The notes under the pieces: generated by a model
Databases searched by the model: none
What the model saw: the letters and a program-made list of their open reading frames with translations, nothing else
What the model was told of the DNA's origin: nothing
Assembly: GCA_030706605.1 (NCBI GenBank)
Contig: JAUZOE010000011.1
Location: forward strand, 43,389-107,388
DNA: 64,000 bases
Origin: Bacteroidota bacterium
GTDB lineage: Bacteria; Bacteroidota; Bacteroidia; Chitinophagales; Chitinophagaceae
Direction of reading: 5' to 3'
Program-made: the position numbers and the translations under genes
In this document: positions 18,910 through 28,347 of the stretch, in pieces
How positions within the stretch are numbered: position 1 is the first letter of the stretch
How the letters are laid out: the number at the start of each line of letters is the position of its first letter

Positions 18910-20325
18910 TTACCACAATGGTTTTCCCTGGTAGTAATCCAGCACTTTTGATCGTAAAACAAAATCGTATTTGGCTGTTATTAAATTGGTATTGGTTCTG
19001 TCCAGGTTATTTTTTGCAATTAAATAATCAACTGATGTTATTGCGCCTGCATTAAACCGGATTTCAGCAGAACGAAAAGATTCGGCAAATGAATTTACCT
19101 GGTCAAGTAGAATTTTATATTTATTGGATGTATTGGTAAAATTTACATAAGCTCTTTCGATAGATTGTTGTAACAAAGTTTTTGTATTCTGCTCTACTAA
19201 TTCAGTATTTTTCATATCTATTTTTGCAATTTTTATCCTGCTTCTTACTTGTGAAGCATTAAATAATGGAATCCTCAATCCAAGATTTATGGAGGTAAAA
19301 AGATTGTTATTTAATTGGTGTCCATAGTCGATTTTTTGAGTATTAAAATTATCCTGTTTCGTAATTACCGGAACCTGGTTGCCGTTTATTACTACATAAT
19401 CAGAAGAAGGAACTTCTGAACTGTTTACAAAAAGTGATTGGGTTGCTGCGCTTGAATAATTGGTATTTATATTTCCACTCAAAGAAAGGGTAGGGTATAA
19501 CTGCCCTTTATAATACCTGATAGTTTTTTCAGCACTTTCTGTCCGAAAATGGACTGCTTTTATTTGTGCAAACTGTTGTAAAGCTGTTTGATAAACCTGG
19601 TCGGGAGCTACATCATAATTCTTGTTAAATGCGTCATTGGGCAATCTCTCAATATCCATATTTTTATTATAAGGGATATTGAGCAATTGCGCCAAATTTA
19701 ATTTGGCGGTTTCCAGTGCAGCTTCATTATCTGCTACGGCAATTTCATCATTGGCATATTGTCCTTTCAAATCATAATATTGTGATGGAGGTATTGCTCC
19801 TGACTGGTTTAAAATGTTGAGTCTTTCCACCTGTTTCTCAGTTACGATCTGCTGATCCCTTGAACTTTGCAATATGTCTTCAGCACTGAGAACATTAAGA
19901 TAAGCAAGGATAATATTAATAGTAAGATTGTCTTTTGCCTGTTGCAATTACATTTTGGAAGCTTCATATCCCAACGAATTGCTTTTAATTAAATTATGAA
20001 GCGAAGATCCATTATACAATAAAAGACTGCTGGAAGCTCCATAAGATGCATAATCAACTTTTTTATTGATATAGCCATTAGTATAAGGGTCAATGCTTCT
20101 TCCCTGGTTAATGCCATGATCAAGAGATGCGTTAAGATTGGGCAACATTTGAGCTTTAGATTGGTTCCAGTAGATATCTGCTTTTTGCATTTGAAGATCA
20201 GATTGATTTACATTTAAATTATTGGCAATACCCATTTGTATGGCTTGCTTGAGGGTTAGTTTATTTTGAGCACTCGCATACAAACCTATTAATCCCAATA
20301 ATAGAGTAACACAGATTGTTTTCAT
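18910..20325 (-). pseudogene. TolC-family outer-membrane efflux protein interrupted by an in-frame stop
   Basis: One reading frame encodes a complete TolC-like protein of 471 codons, but codon 126 is TAA (19948-19950). The first 125 residues hold a signal peptide (MKTICVTLLLGLIGLYASAQ) and the first OEP repeat (LTLKQAIQMGIANNLNV). After the stop the same frame continues at once with LQQAKDNLTINIILAYLNVLSAEDIL and runs to FVLRSKVLDYYQGKPLW, the second OEP repeat and a normal C-terminus. Nothing is missing and there is no frameshift, so one base change (CAA to TAA, restoring ASKMQLQQ) explains it. It is last in the block A operon after the ATPase. It may be a true nonsense mutation, a sequencing error or, less likely, read through. 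Confidence 0.85.
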
Positions 20326-20363
20326 ATTCTATTTTATTTTACTAATTTTTAAATTCTAAATTT

Positions 20364-21032
20364 CTAAGACTCTTTCTCAATTCTACCATCCAGCAAGTGA
20401 ATGATTCTGCTACCATATTCAGCATTTTTTTCAGAATGAGTTACCTGTATAATTGTAACTCCTTCGCCATTCAATTCTTTAAAAATATTCATGATCTCTT
20501 CACCTTGTTTTGAATTCAGGTTTCCTGTAGGTTCATCTGCTAATATCAATTTGGGTTTCACAATTAAAGCCCTCGCGATACCCACTAATTGCTGTTGGCC
20601 ACCGGAAAGCTGGTTGGGGAAGAGGTCTTTTTTGCCAACTATCTGGAAGCGATCCAGCATGTCGGCAACCATTCCTTTTCTTTCACCGGATTTTATATTC
20701 TGATAGATCAATGGGGTTTCAATGTTTTCATAAACAGTAAGTTCATCTATTAAGTGATATGCCTGGAATACAAACCCAATGTGACTTTTATAGATTTCTG
20801 ACCTTTGTTTTTCTTTCATATGTAATACATCCTGGTCAAGGAAAATGTATTTACCTTCATTGGGCTCATCAAGCATTCCCATTACATTTAATAAGGTAGA
20901 TTTGCCGGAGCCTGATGGCCCCATGATAGAGACAAATTCCCCCTGTTTAATATCCAGGTTAATGTCTTTTAAAATAAAAGTACGGTTACTTCCTGTGTTG
21001 AACCATTTGTAAATATTCTTTAATTGGAGCAT
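20364..21032 (-). CDS. ABC transporter ATP-binding protein, MacB/LolD type
   Basis: A 222-aa cytoplasmic ATPase. Walker A is GPSGSGKST (38-46), the Q-loop is FVFQ (Q90), the signature is LSGGQQQ (142-148), Walker B is LILADEP (162-168), the D-loop is GNLNSK and the H-loop is VTHS (H199). It is the size of stand-alone LolD/MacB nucleotide-binding domains and lies 50 bases downstream of four matching permease genes and 38 bases upstream of tolC. It should therefore power those permeases. The residue after LSGGQQQ is Leu rather than the usual Arg; I believe this is common in related Bacteroidota proteins. It is the only ATPase of this type in the window. Confidence 0.95.
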   Translation of the reverse strand: MLQLKNIYKWFNTGSNRTFILKDINLDIKQGEFVSIMGPSGSGKSTLLNVMGMLDEPNEGKYIFLDQDVLHMKEKQRSEIYKSHIGFVFQAYHLIDELTVYENIETPLIYQNIKSGERKGMVADMLDRFQIVGKKDLFPNQLSGGQQQLVGIARALIVKPKLILADEPTGNLNSKQGEEIMNIFKELNGEGVTIIQVTHSEKNAEYGSRIIHLLDGRIEKES

Positions 21033-21082
21033 GTTTAATAATTGAAAATTAATAGTTGAAAATTATTGTTTTTATATTTTAG

Positions 21083-23449
21083 TTATTCAGTTCTTAAACT
21101 TTTCGCAGGATTGGCCACTGCTGCTTTTATAGATTCATAGCTTACTGTTAGCAGTGCAATCAGCAAAGCAATGCTGCAGCCTAACAGGAAAACAAGCCAG
21201 CCAATCTGAATGCGATAAGCAAACCCTTTTAACCAGTTGTCAATAGCCCACCATGAAACAGGAACAGCAATAATCATCGCAATGGCTATTAAGCGTGTAA
21301 ACTTGCCCGATAGCAAATAAACTATGCTGAAAACAGATGCTCCTAAAACCTTACGAATACCTATTTCTTTTGTGCGTTGCTCAGCCATAAACGCGGATAA
21401 ACCATATAATCCCAGGCATGAAATAAAGATAGCAAGAATAGCAAAGAGGTTAAATATGTTTCCCATCTGGTGCTCACCTTTATATAAGTTATCAAGGTCT
21501 CTATCCAGGAAATTATAATTAAAAGGATATGCTGGATTCAAATCATGACTTATATTTCCCAGTGCATTTATGGTGGCTTCTGTTTTGCCAGGCTGGGTAC
21601 GTAGCATCACATAGCCGCCATATTTATTTAATCGTAGCACTAAAGGATCTATTGCATATTGAAGCGGCTTAAAATTAAAATCTTTAACAACGCCAATAAC
21701 CATTCCTTTTGTTCCGCCAAAAGAAATGTTTTTGCCGACCACACTTTTCAGATTCATCCCCATAAGATGCATAGCTGTTTCATTAATCACATAATTGGAA
21801 GAATCATTTTTAAAAGATGAGGAGAAACTTCGACCGGCCAACATTTTCATTTGGAATACTTTCATAAAATTTTCATCAACATCCATCGAAGGAACAACTA
21901 CTTGCGATTTTGGATCCTTGCCTTCCCATTGCACATCTATGGTTCCTGTAGTAAGTTCGGTGGGAAGGTTTGATAAAATACTAAAATCTTGTGTATTGGG
22001 ATTTTGTTGCAAAGCTGTTTTCAACGCCTGCTGTTGGTTCCAGATATCACCAGTCATGTGCATATACACCAGATTTGATTTATCAAAACCAAGATTTTTA
22101 TTTTTTATAAAATTCAATTGCCTGTAAACAACAGCAGTCCCAACAAGTAATATGATGGTAACCATAAATTGAATAACGACTAAGCCATTTCTAAATAAAT
22201 GATTACCGCTACCTGTTGTTAATTTCCCTTTTAAAACAGTTATTGGTTTGAAACCTGAAAGGAATAATGCAGGGTAAATACCTGAAAAAATACCCGTTAG
22301 TAAAGCAATACCAACCAGCATTAATAATAGTTTTTCATTCAATAAATTAAAAGAAAGATTCTTATCGGCAAGATGGTTAAATGCAGGAAGCAATAGCCAG
22401 ACAATTCCAACAGCAATTACTAATGACAAGAAAGAAATAATTAATGACTCACCTAAAAACTGCGCCATTAGCTGGCCGCGGCCTGCTCCTACTACCTTAC
22501 GCAATCCTACTTCTTTTGCTCTTCGCTGAGAGCGTGCCGTAGCAAGGTTCATGAAATTGATGCAAGCTACTATAAGAATAAAGATAGCTACTATAAAAAA
22601 AATATTTACATATTGAATATTGCCATTACCGGGCAAATCTATCTGCAAATCGGAATGTAAATGAATATCTGTTAAAGGTTGCAAATGAAAGTCAACCTTC
22701 ATATTCGGACCGTGTGGTTTATAAATTGCCTTGATGTGTGCATTCAACTTTGAGATATTGGAAGCAGTAGCATCAAAGCTTTTATGAAGTTGTAAGTAGG
22801 TGTAATAATTAAAATTCCCCCATGTTTTATTTTTTAGGTCATTATCTGTTGATTCTATTGATGACATTGGTAAGATAAAGTCAAACTGTAAGTGAGAATT
22901 GGAAGGCGTATTCGCCAATACACCTGTTACGATCAAATTTTTACGGTTATTCTTTTTGATGATCTTGCCTATTGGGTCTTCATTCCCAAAATATTTCTTT
23001 GCCATGTCTTCGGTAATCAATATTCCATCTGGATTTTGTAAAGCTGTATTGCGGTTTCCTTTTAATAATTGAAAAGAAAACACCTGCAGGAAATTAGAAT
23101 CAGCATAAAAAACACGTTTCTCTTCAAATTTGTTTGTGCCTTCTTCAAATAATTCCGTTGATGGTTTACTGATGCGTAAAGTAGACTTTATTTCAGGCAT
23201 TTCATTTTGTAAGCCTTCAGCCATACCTGCAGGAGAGACTGCGGCCTTAAAGTCTCCGGCATTACAGGTAAGCCTGTATATTTCTTTTGCATTAGTATTA
23301 AACCTGTCGAAGCTTAATTCATTTTGTACCCACAATAAAATGAATATGCTACAAGCCATGCCAATAGCCAAACCTGATATATTCAATATTGAATAGGCTT
23401 TGTGCCTCATTATATTACGCCATGCAATCTTGAAATAATTTTTTATCAT
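21083..23449 (-). CDS. MacB/FtsX-type ABC permease 1 (block A, nearest the ATPase)
   Basis: A 788-aa inner-membrane permease. TM1 is at about 22-41, a MacB-type periplasmic domain at about 45-275, and an FtsX block with TMs near 281-302, 334-354 and 374-397. A further TM lies at about 423-443, a second periplasmic domain at about 450-665 and a C-terminal FtsX block at about 670-785. The coupling-helix region reads SQRRAKEVGLRKVVGAGRGQL, and its second copy is EQRTKEIGIRKVLGAS. The second periplasmic domain has VINETAMHLMG and GVVKDFNFKPLQYAIDPL. MacB-type proteins do not move substrate through the membrane but transmit ATPase motion to the periplasm. Its LGFDKSNLVY...WEGKDP region groups it with the permeases at 28348 and 47334. 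Confidence 0.93.
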   Translation of the reverse strand: MIKNYFKIAWRNIMRHKAYSILNISGLAIGMACSIFILLWVQNELSFDRFNTNAKEIYRLTCNAGDFKAAVSPAGMAEGLQNEMPEIKSTLRISKPSTELFEEGTNKFEEKRVFYADSNFLQVFSFQLLKGNRNTALQNPDGILITEDMAKKYFGNEDPIGKIIKKNNRKNLIVTGVLANTPSNSHLQFDFILPMSSIESTDNDLKNKTWGNFNYYTYLQLHKSFDATASNISKLNAHIKAIYKPHGPNMKVDFHLQPLTDIHLHSDLQIDLPGNGNIQYVNIFFIVAIFILIVACINFMNLATARSQRRAKEVGLRKVVGAGRGQLMAQFLGESLIISFLSLVIAVGIVWLLLPAFNHLADKNLSFNLLNEKLLLMLVGIALLTGIFSGIYPALFLSGFKPITVLKGKLTTGSGNHLFRNGLVVIQFMVTIILLVGTAVVYRQLNFIKNKNLGFDKSNLVYMHMTGDIWNQQQALKTALQQNPNTQDFSILSNLPTELTTGTIDVQWEGKDPKSQVVVPSMDVDENFMKVFQMKMLAGRSFSSSFKNDSSNYVINETAMHLMGMNLKSVVGKNISFGGTKGMVIGVVKDFNFKPLQYAIDPLVLRLNKYGGYVMLRTQPGKTEATINALGNISHDLNPAYPFNYNFLDRDLDNLYKGEHQMGNIFNLFAILAIFISCLGLYGLSAFMAEQRTKEIGIRKVLGASVFSIVYLLSGKFTRLIAIAMIIAVPVSWWAIDNWLKGFAYRIQIGWLVFLLGCSIALLIALLTVSYESIKAAVANPAKSLRTE

Positions 23450-23459
23450 AATGTTTTTT

Positions 23460-25877
23460 TCATTCTGTCCTCAAACTTTTTACCGGGTTTGCAATTGCCG
23501 CTTTTATTGATTGAAAACTTACAGTTATTAGCGCAATAAAAGCCATGAAAAAAAAAGGTAATACAAAGTATATCCAATGTAGATTGATGCGGAAGGCATA
23601 ACTCTCTAACCATTTTGATGTGGATAGCCAGGCAAGTGGTGTAGCAATTACAAAAGCTATCAATAATAAAAATGCAAATTCCCTGTAAAGCAATTTTAAA
23701 ATACTGGTAATTGAAGCACCAAGTACTTTTCTGATGCCGATTTCTTTAGTACGTTGAAGGGTAGTAAAGGAAGCCAGGCCAAATAAACCCATACAGGCTA
23801 CTAATATAGCAAGAGCTGTAAATAAACCAAATACCTGTCCGAAACGCTGATCGGCTTTATATTGGTCATTGAAATGATCGTCAAGGAAAAAATATTCGAA
23901 AGTGTTTCCCGGGAAGAACTTATTCCATTCAGCTTTTACCAGGCTGATAGTTTTATTTGCCTGGGCTGCATTTGTTTTTACTGATAAGTAACCCTTTACA
24001 TCAGGAATTAACCGAAGAATCAATGGTTCGAATGCTTCATGTAAAGATTGCTGGTGAAAATTTTCTGTTACTCCTACGATTGTATATTGCCGCCCCCAGA
24101 AATCAATTCTTTTATTCAAAGCTTCATTGGGTTGATTAAATCCCAATTGTTCTATGGCCTTCCTGTTAAATATTACACTGCTGTCATCAGTGCCGAAATC
24201 TTTTGAAAATGCCCGTCCTGCAATTAGTTTTAAACCATACGTTCTCAAATAATCATAATCCACTCCAATAACGCGATATTGTTTTTGAGTGCTTTCATCA
24301 GACCCAACTAATTTGATACCGCCGGCATTCCACGCAACTGCTTCTCCGGGAATGCTTGTTGATATGGTTATGTTTTTTATAGAAGTGTTTTGACCCAATT
24401 CTTCTTTAAAGGCTGTCATCTTTGGTAAATAAGTAGAATCGATTCCGACGACTGGTGCTGATACCACTAATGTCTGATCTATATTAATACCCAATGATTG
24501 TTGGCGCATGTATTGTATTTGCCGGTAAACAGTGACGGTGCCTATCAATAAAAATAATGATGCTGCAAATTGAAATACAACCAGTGATTTTCTCAGTAAA
24601 GAACTTTGTTTGGTGCTACCCATATTCCCTTTTAGTACGTCAATAGGCTTAAAGCCTGATAATACAAAAGCGGGATATAAACCTGATAAGAATACTCCCG
24701 CAATAAATAATGCACCCAATGAAAACCAGAATTGATTTTGAGTAAATAATGAAAGAGAAATTTGTTGGCCGGAAAGCGCGTTGAAACCTGGTATCACAGC
24801 AATAACTATTACCAGGGAAAGCAGCAGTGCAATTCCATTTAGTAATGCAGATTCAGAAAGAAACTGGAATATAAGTTGCTTTCGTTGAGAACCAATTGCT
24901 TTTCGTACTCCTACTTCTCTTGCTCTTGTGATAGCGCGTGCAGTAGCAAGGTTGATATAGTTTACCCACGCAATTATTACTATAAAAAATGCGATGCCTA
25001 ATAAAAGATATACAGTTTTGCCATCGCCATTTGGGCCGGGTTCCAGCATATAGTGCGAGTACAAATGAATATCTTTTAAAGGCTGCAAATGGTAAGTAAC
25101 AGCAGAATTGAATTTTTTCATATCATCGCCAACAAATTTTTCAACAATTGGTGGAAATTTTTTTTCAACTGTTGCAGGGGCAGCATCTTTATGTAATAAC
25201 ACATAAGTAAGGCACCCATCCCACTCCCAGGCTGTTTCAGGGTTATTGTCAGGGCCTCTCATTTTTATAAATGTAGCATATGAAAGAAGTATATCAGGCT
25301 TAATCTGGGTATTAACCGGAGCATCTTTATATACTGCTGTAATTGTATAATTACTGTTGCGGTTTAATTCAAGTCTTTTACCCACAACATTTGTACTTCC
25401 AAATATTTTACGGGCAGTTGTTTCGGAAAGTGCTGCTGTAAAAGGTTCTTTTAATGCTGTGTTTTTATCACCTGAAAGTAAGGGGTAAGTAAATATTTTA
25501 AAGAAGGAGGCACTTGCAAAAAATACTTTATCTATTTTTAATGGATGGTCCTGAACCTCTGTAATAACACCTCTATTTTGAACAAGTTTTACATAATCTT
25601 CTATTTCGGGTATGGCATCTTTGAAAGAATTACCTACTGCAAAAGCGCCTGCAGCCCATTGTGTACTCAATTTGCCATTATCGTACCTGTCCTGTTGTAT
25701 TCGATAAATCCTGTCCTTATTAGCCTGGAAATTCTCATAACTTAATTCGAATGAAACATATTGGAGAATGAGCAAACATGCAGCAATCCCAAGGGCCAAT
25801 CCAAAAATATTAATACCTGAATAGGCTTTATGTCGCATGATGTTACGCCAGGCAATTTTGAAATAATTTTTTATCAT
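23460..25877 (-). CDS. MacB/FtsX-type ABC permease 2 (block A)
   Basis: An 805-aa permease with the same two-block plan. The first 20 residues (MIKNYFKIAWRNIMRHKAYS) are identical to permease 1, although the two proteins differ strongly afterwards. The first FtsX block has TARAITRAREVGVRKAIGSQRKQ, and the second has LQRTKEIGIRKVLGAS. In the second periplasmic domain the usual NETA is NRKA (VIFNRKAIEQLGF), and the usual VKDF is TENF (GVTENFHQQSLHEAFEPL). SIPGEAVAWNAGG and YDYLRTYGLKLIAGR relate it to the permease at 44817. Only 10 bases separate it from permease 1, so the two are surely co-transcribed. Confidence 0.93.
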   Translation of the reverse strand: MIKNYFKIAWRNIMRHKAYSGINIFGLALGIAACLLILQYVSFELSYENFQANKDRIYRIQQDRYDNGKLSTQWAAGAFAVGNSFKDAIPEIEDYVKLVQNRGVITEVQDHPLKIDKVFFASASFFKIFTYPLLSGDKNTALKEPFTAALSETTARKIFGSTNVVGKRLELNRNSNYTITAVYKDAPVNTQIKPDILLSYATFIKMRGPDNNPETAWEWDGCLTYVLLHKDAAPATVEKKFPPIVEKFVGDDMKKFNSAVTYHLQPLKDIHLYSHYMLEPGPNGDGKTVYLLLGIAFFIVIIAWVNYINLATARAITRAREVGVRKAIGSQRKQLIFQFLSESALLNGIALLLSLVIVIAVIPGFNALSGQQISLSLFTQNQFWFSLGALFIAGVFLSGLYPAFVLSGFKPIDVLKGNMGSTKQSSLLRKSLVVFQFAASLFLLIGTVTVYRQIQYMRQQSLGINIDQTLVVSAPVVGIDSTYLPKMTAFKEELGQNTSIKNITISTSIPGEAVAWNAGGIKLVGSDESTQKQYRVIGVDYDYLRTYGLKLIAGRAFSKDFGTDDSSVIFNRKAIEQLGFNQPNEALNKRIDFWGRQYTIVGVTENFHQQSLHEAFEPLILRLIPDVKGYLSVKTNAAQANKTISLVKAEWNKFFPGNTFEYFFLDDHFNDQYKADQRFGQVFGLFTALAILVACMGLFGLASFTTLQRTKEIGIRKVLGASITSILKLLYREFAFLLLIAFVIATPLAWLSTSKWLESYAFRINLHWIYFVLPFFFMAFIALITVSFQSIKAAIANPVKSLRTE

Positions 25878-25938
25878 GATATATGATTTAAACTACCAAC
25901 TATTGTTAATTATATGGTTTCAATATTAATAACATACC

Positions 25939-28314
25939 TTATTCACTTCTTAAACTATTGATAGGGTTAACAATTCCTGCTTTTATTGCCTGGTAGCCAA
26001 TTGTAAAAGCAGCAATGATAAATGATGAAAGAATAGCGATTACAAAAATATTGGCCCCAATATTAATTTGATAGGCGAAGCTTTGCAGCCAATTGTACAT
26101 GATATAATAAGCAAGAGGCGCGGCTATTAAAAAAGCAATCGCAATTAATATTACAAACTCTTTAGAGAAAAGAAAAACAATATCAGCCAATGAAGCGCCT
26201 AACACTTTTCTGATACCAACTTCTTTGCCACGTTGTGCTGCCGCAAAGGTAATAAGTCCATATAAACCCATACTGCCGATAATGATAGCGATTAATGCGA
26301 AGAGCTTAAAGGCGGTATATTCTTTTTGTTCCTGGCTGTACCAGGCCGCAATATGATCGTCTAAAAATTCATAGCTAAATACATTTTGAGGAAAAAGAGA
26401 AGACCATGCTTTATCTATTCGGGCAATTGTTTGATTCATATTGGATGTTTGCAGCCGGGCGCTGACCATAAAAAATGCATTTTTGTTATATAGCAATACA
26501 CAAGGCCGGATTTTCTTATGTTTTGATTCGCTTTGAAAATCTTTTACTACTCCGGTGATTGTGGCATTCCAACTCCCGTTTAACAGGATGTACTTACCAA
26601 TAGCCTTTTGAGGATCCTGTATTCCTAATTTATGTATCATGGTCTCATTTACCACTACATTATGCACACTATCATTATCTGATGTTTCAGTACGCTGTAC
26701 ACTTTCTCCTGCAAGCATCTTCAAAGCAAACATTTTAGTGTAGTCCTCGTCGATAAATTTTAATTCGGTTACATCCTCCTTTTTAATACCTGATTCAGGA
26801 GAAGTAAAACTGGTAAAATTATTACTGATCACAGGGGCACCCGAAGAAAAACTTACCTGTTTTACGCCAGGATTATTTTGTAACTCATTTCGTAATACTT
26901 CTGTTTTGCTCTTGTCAGGAATCTTGAAAGAAATAACCGCTTCTTTATCAAATCCAAGATCACGGTTTTCGAAAAAATCAATTTGATAGGCAACTACCAG
27001 GGTGCCAATGATCATTACCTGGCAAATGGCAAACTGGATTACTACCAGACTTTTGCGTAAGGTTAACCCGCTGAAAGTTAAAGAAGGCTTGCTTTTTAAT
27101 GATTCTATCGGCCTGAATGCAGATTGTACAAATGCCGGATATAGCCCTGCGAGGATAATTATAGAAATGGCTACCAATACGGTAACTAAGATTACTGAAC
27201 TTTGTAATAATTGAGCAATGCTGATTTTTAAGGAAAGCCAGGTAGATAGTAAGGGTAAAAAGAATGCGGTTACCAATAATCCCAATATCATAGCAATTAA
27301 TACCATAAAAGTAGTTTCGCCAAGAAACTGTTTGATTAACTGGGAGCGTGTTGATCCTAATACCTTTCTTACGCCTACTTCTTTTGCCCGTCGAATAGCC
27401 TGGGCGGTAGCCAGGTTTATGAAATTGATGCAGGCTATAATGATGATCAGGACAGCAATCGCTATCAATGCATAATAGGTTTCCCGAGATGTGGTATAGC
27501 TAATGGTATTGTTTAGATACCGTTGATCAAAATGTATATCGGTTAGCGGTTGTAAAGGTAATTTTGCATCTTTAGCTATATCCTTGCCCCAGTTTTTTTC
27601 TATGAAGCCATGCATCAAGCTTTGCATTTGCGAAATATGATAATTTTTGGGTGTTACTATATAAGCAAAACTCCCATCAGCAATTGCATAGAAGTTGGAC
27701 ATCATTCCTTTTACATCATTTTCAACAGTAGCAAATGAAACAATCATGTTAAAAGGTAAATGTGTATTGCCGAGAACATTCTTAATTACTCCCGTAATCT
27801 TGAGATTATATTTGTTCTCAAGTTTTATAAACTGGCCCATTGCTTCTTTATTACCAAAATATTTATGTGCAATGCTTTCAGTGAGAACAATTGAATTGGG
27901 GTCGGTTAAAGCGGTTTTTGGATTACCTTCCAGCCAATGTTGGTCGAATATTTCAGGAAAATATTTATCGGCATACATCATTCCTTTCTCTTCATATTTT
28001 TCATTGTGTATCTCTAACAAGGCTGATTTGCGGTACCACACCTGGGATACATCTTCCAACTCGGGAAAATCAGTTCGAAGTGCCGGTACTACTCCCATAG
28101 AAACAGATGGATTAAAGTCCAGTTGATTTAAGGTTACCCGGTAAGTGCGATCAGATTTTTTATAAAATTGATCATAACCAAGTTCATATTGCACCACTAA
28201 AAAAATAATAAGGCAAGAGGCAATACCTAATGCTAACCCAAGAATATTGATCAGGCTATAAGCCTTATGTTTTTTGATATAGCGCCATGCAGTTTTGAAA
28301 TAATTTTTTATCAT
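25939..28314 (-). CDS. MacB/FtsX-type ABC permease 3 (block A)
   Basis: A 791-aa permease. TM1 is at about 20-42 (SLINILGLALGIASCLIIFLVV), followed by the first periplasmic domain with DRTYRVTLNQ. The first FtsX block has TAQAIRRAKEVGVRKVLGSTRSQL and the second has AQRGKEVGIRKVLGAS. The second periplasmic domain carries VVNETMIHKLGI and GVVKDFQSESKHKKIRPCVL. It has RKSLVVIQFAICQVMIIGTLVV and RDLGFDKEAVISF, which place it with the permeases at 39731, 42264 and 49822 rather than with its neighbours. The C-terminus NPINSLRSE departs slightly from the usual NPVKSLRTE. Confidence 0.93.
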   Translation of the reverse strand: MIKNYFKTAWRYIKKHKAYSLINILGLALGIASCLIIFLVVQYELGYDQFYKKSDRTYRVTLNQLDFNPSVSMGVVPALRTDFPELEDVSQVWYRKSALLEIHNEKYEEKGMMYADKYFPEIFDQHWLEGNPKTALTDPNSIVLTESIAHKYFGNKEAMGQFIKLENKYNLKITGVIKNVLGNTHLPFNMIVSFATVENDVKGMMSNFYAIADGSFAYIVTPKNYHISQMQSLMHGFIEKNWGKDIAKDAKLPLQPLTDIHFDQRYLNNTISYTTSRETYYALIAIAVLIIIIACINFINLATAQAIRRAKEVGVRKVLGSTRSQLIKQFLGETTFMVLIAMILGLLVTAFFLPLLSTWLSLKISIAQLLQSSVILVTVLVAISIIILAGLYPAFVQSAFRPIESLKSKPSLTFSGLTLRKSLVVIQFAICQVMIIGTLVVAYQIDFFENRDLGFDKEAVISFKIPDKSKTEVLRNELQNNPGVKQVSFSSGAPVISNNFTSFTSPESGIKKEDVTELKFIDEDYTKMFALKMLAGESVQRTETSDNDSVHNVVVNETMIHKLGIQDPQKAIGKYILLNGSWNATITGVVKDFQSESKHKKIRPCVLLYNKNAFFMVSARLQTSNMNQTIARIDKAWSSLFPQNVFSYEFLDDHIAAWYSQEQKEYTAFKLFALIAIIIGSMGLYGLITFAAAQRGKEVGIRKVLGASLADIVFLFSKEFVILIAIAFLIAAPLAYYIMYNWLQSFAYQINIGANIFVIAILSSFIIAAFTIGYQAIKAGIVNPINSLRSE

Positions 28315-28347
28315 GAATGTCAGTTTGTTTTATGATCTGTAAAATCG

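Noticed and set aside
27695..28126. 143-codon plus-strand frame within permease 3
   Set aside because: Several permeases show similar plus-strand frames in equivalent places, as expected from shared codon patterns and not from real genes.
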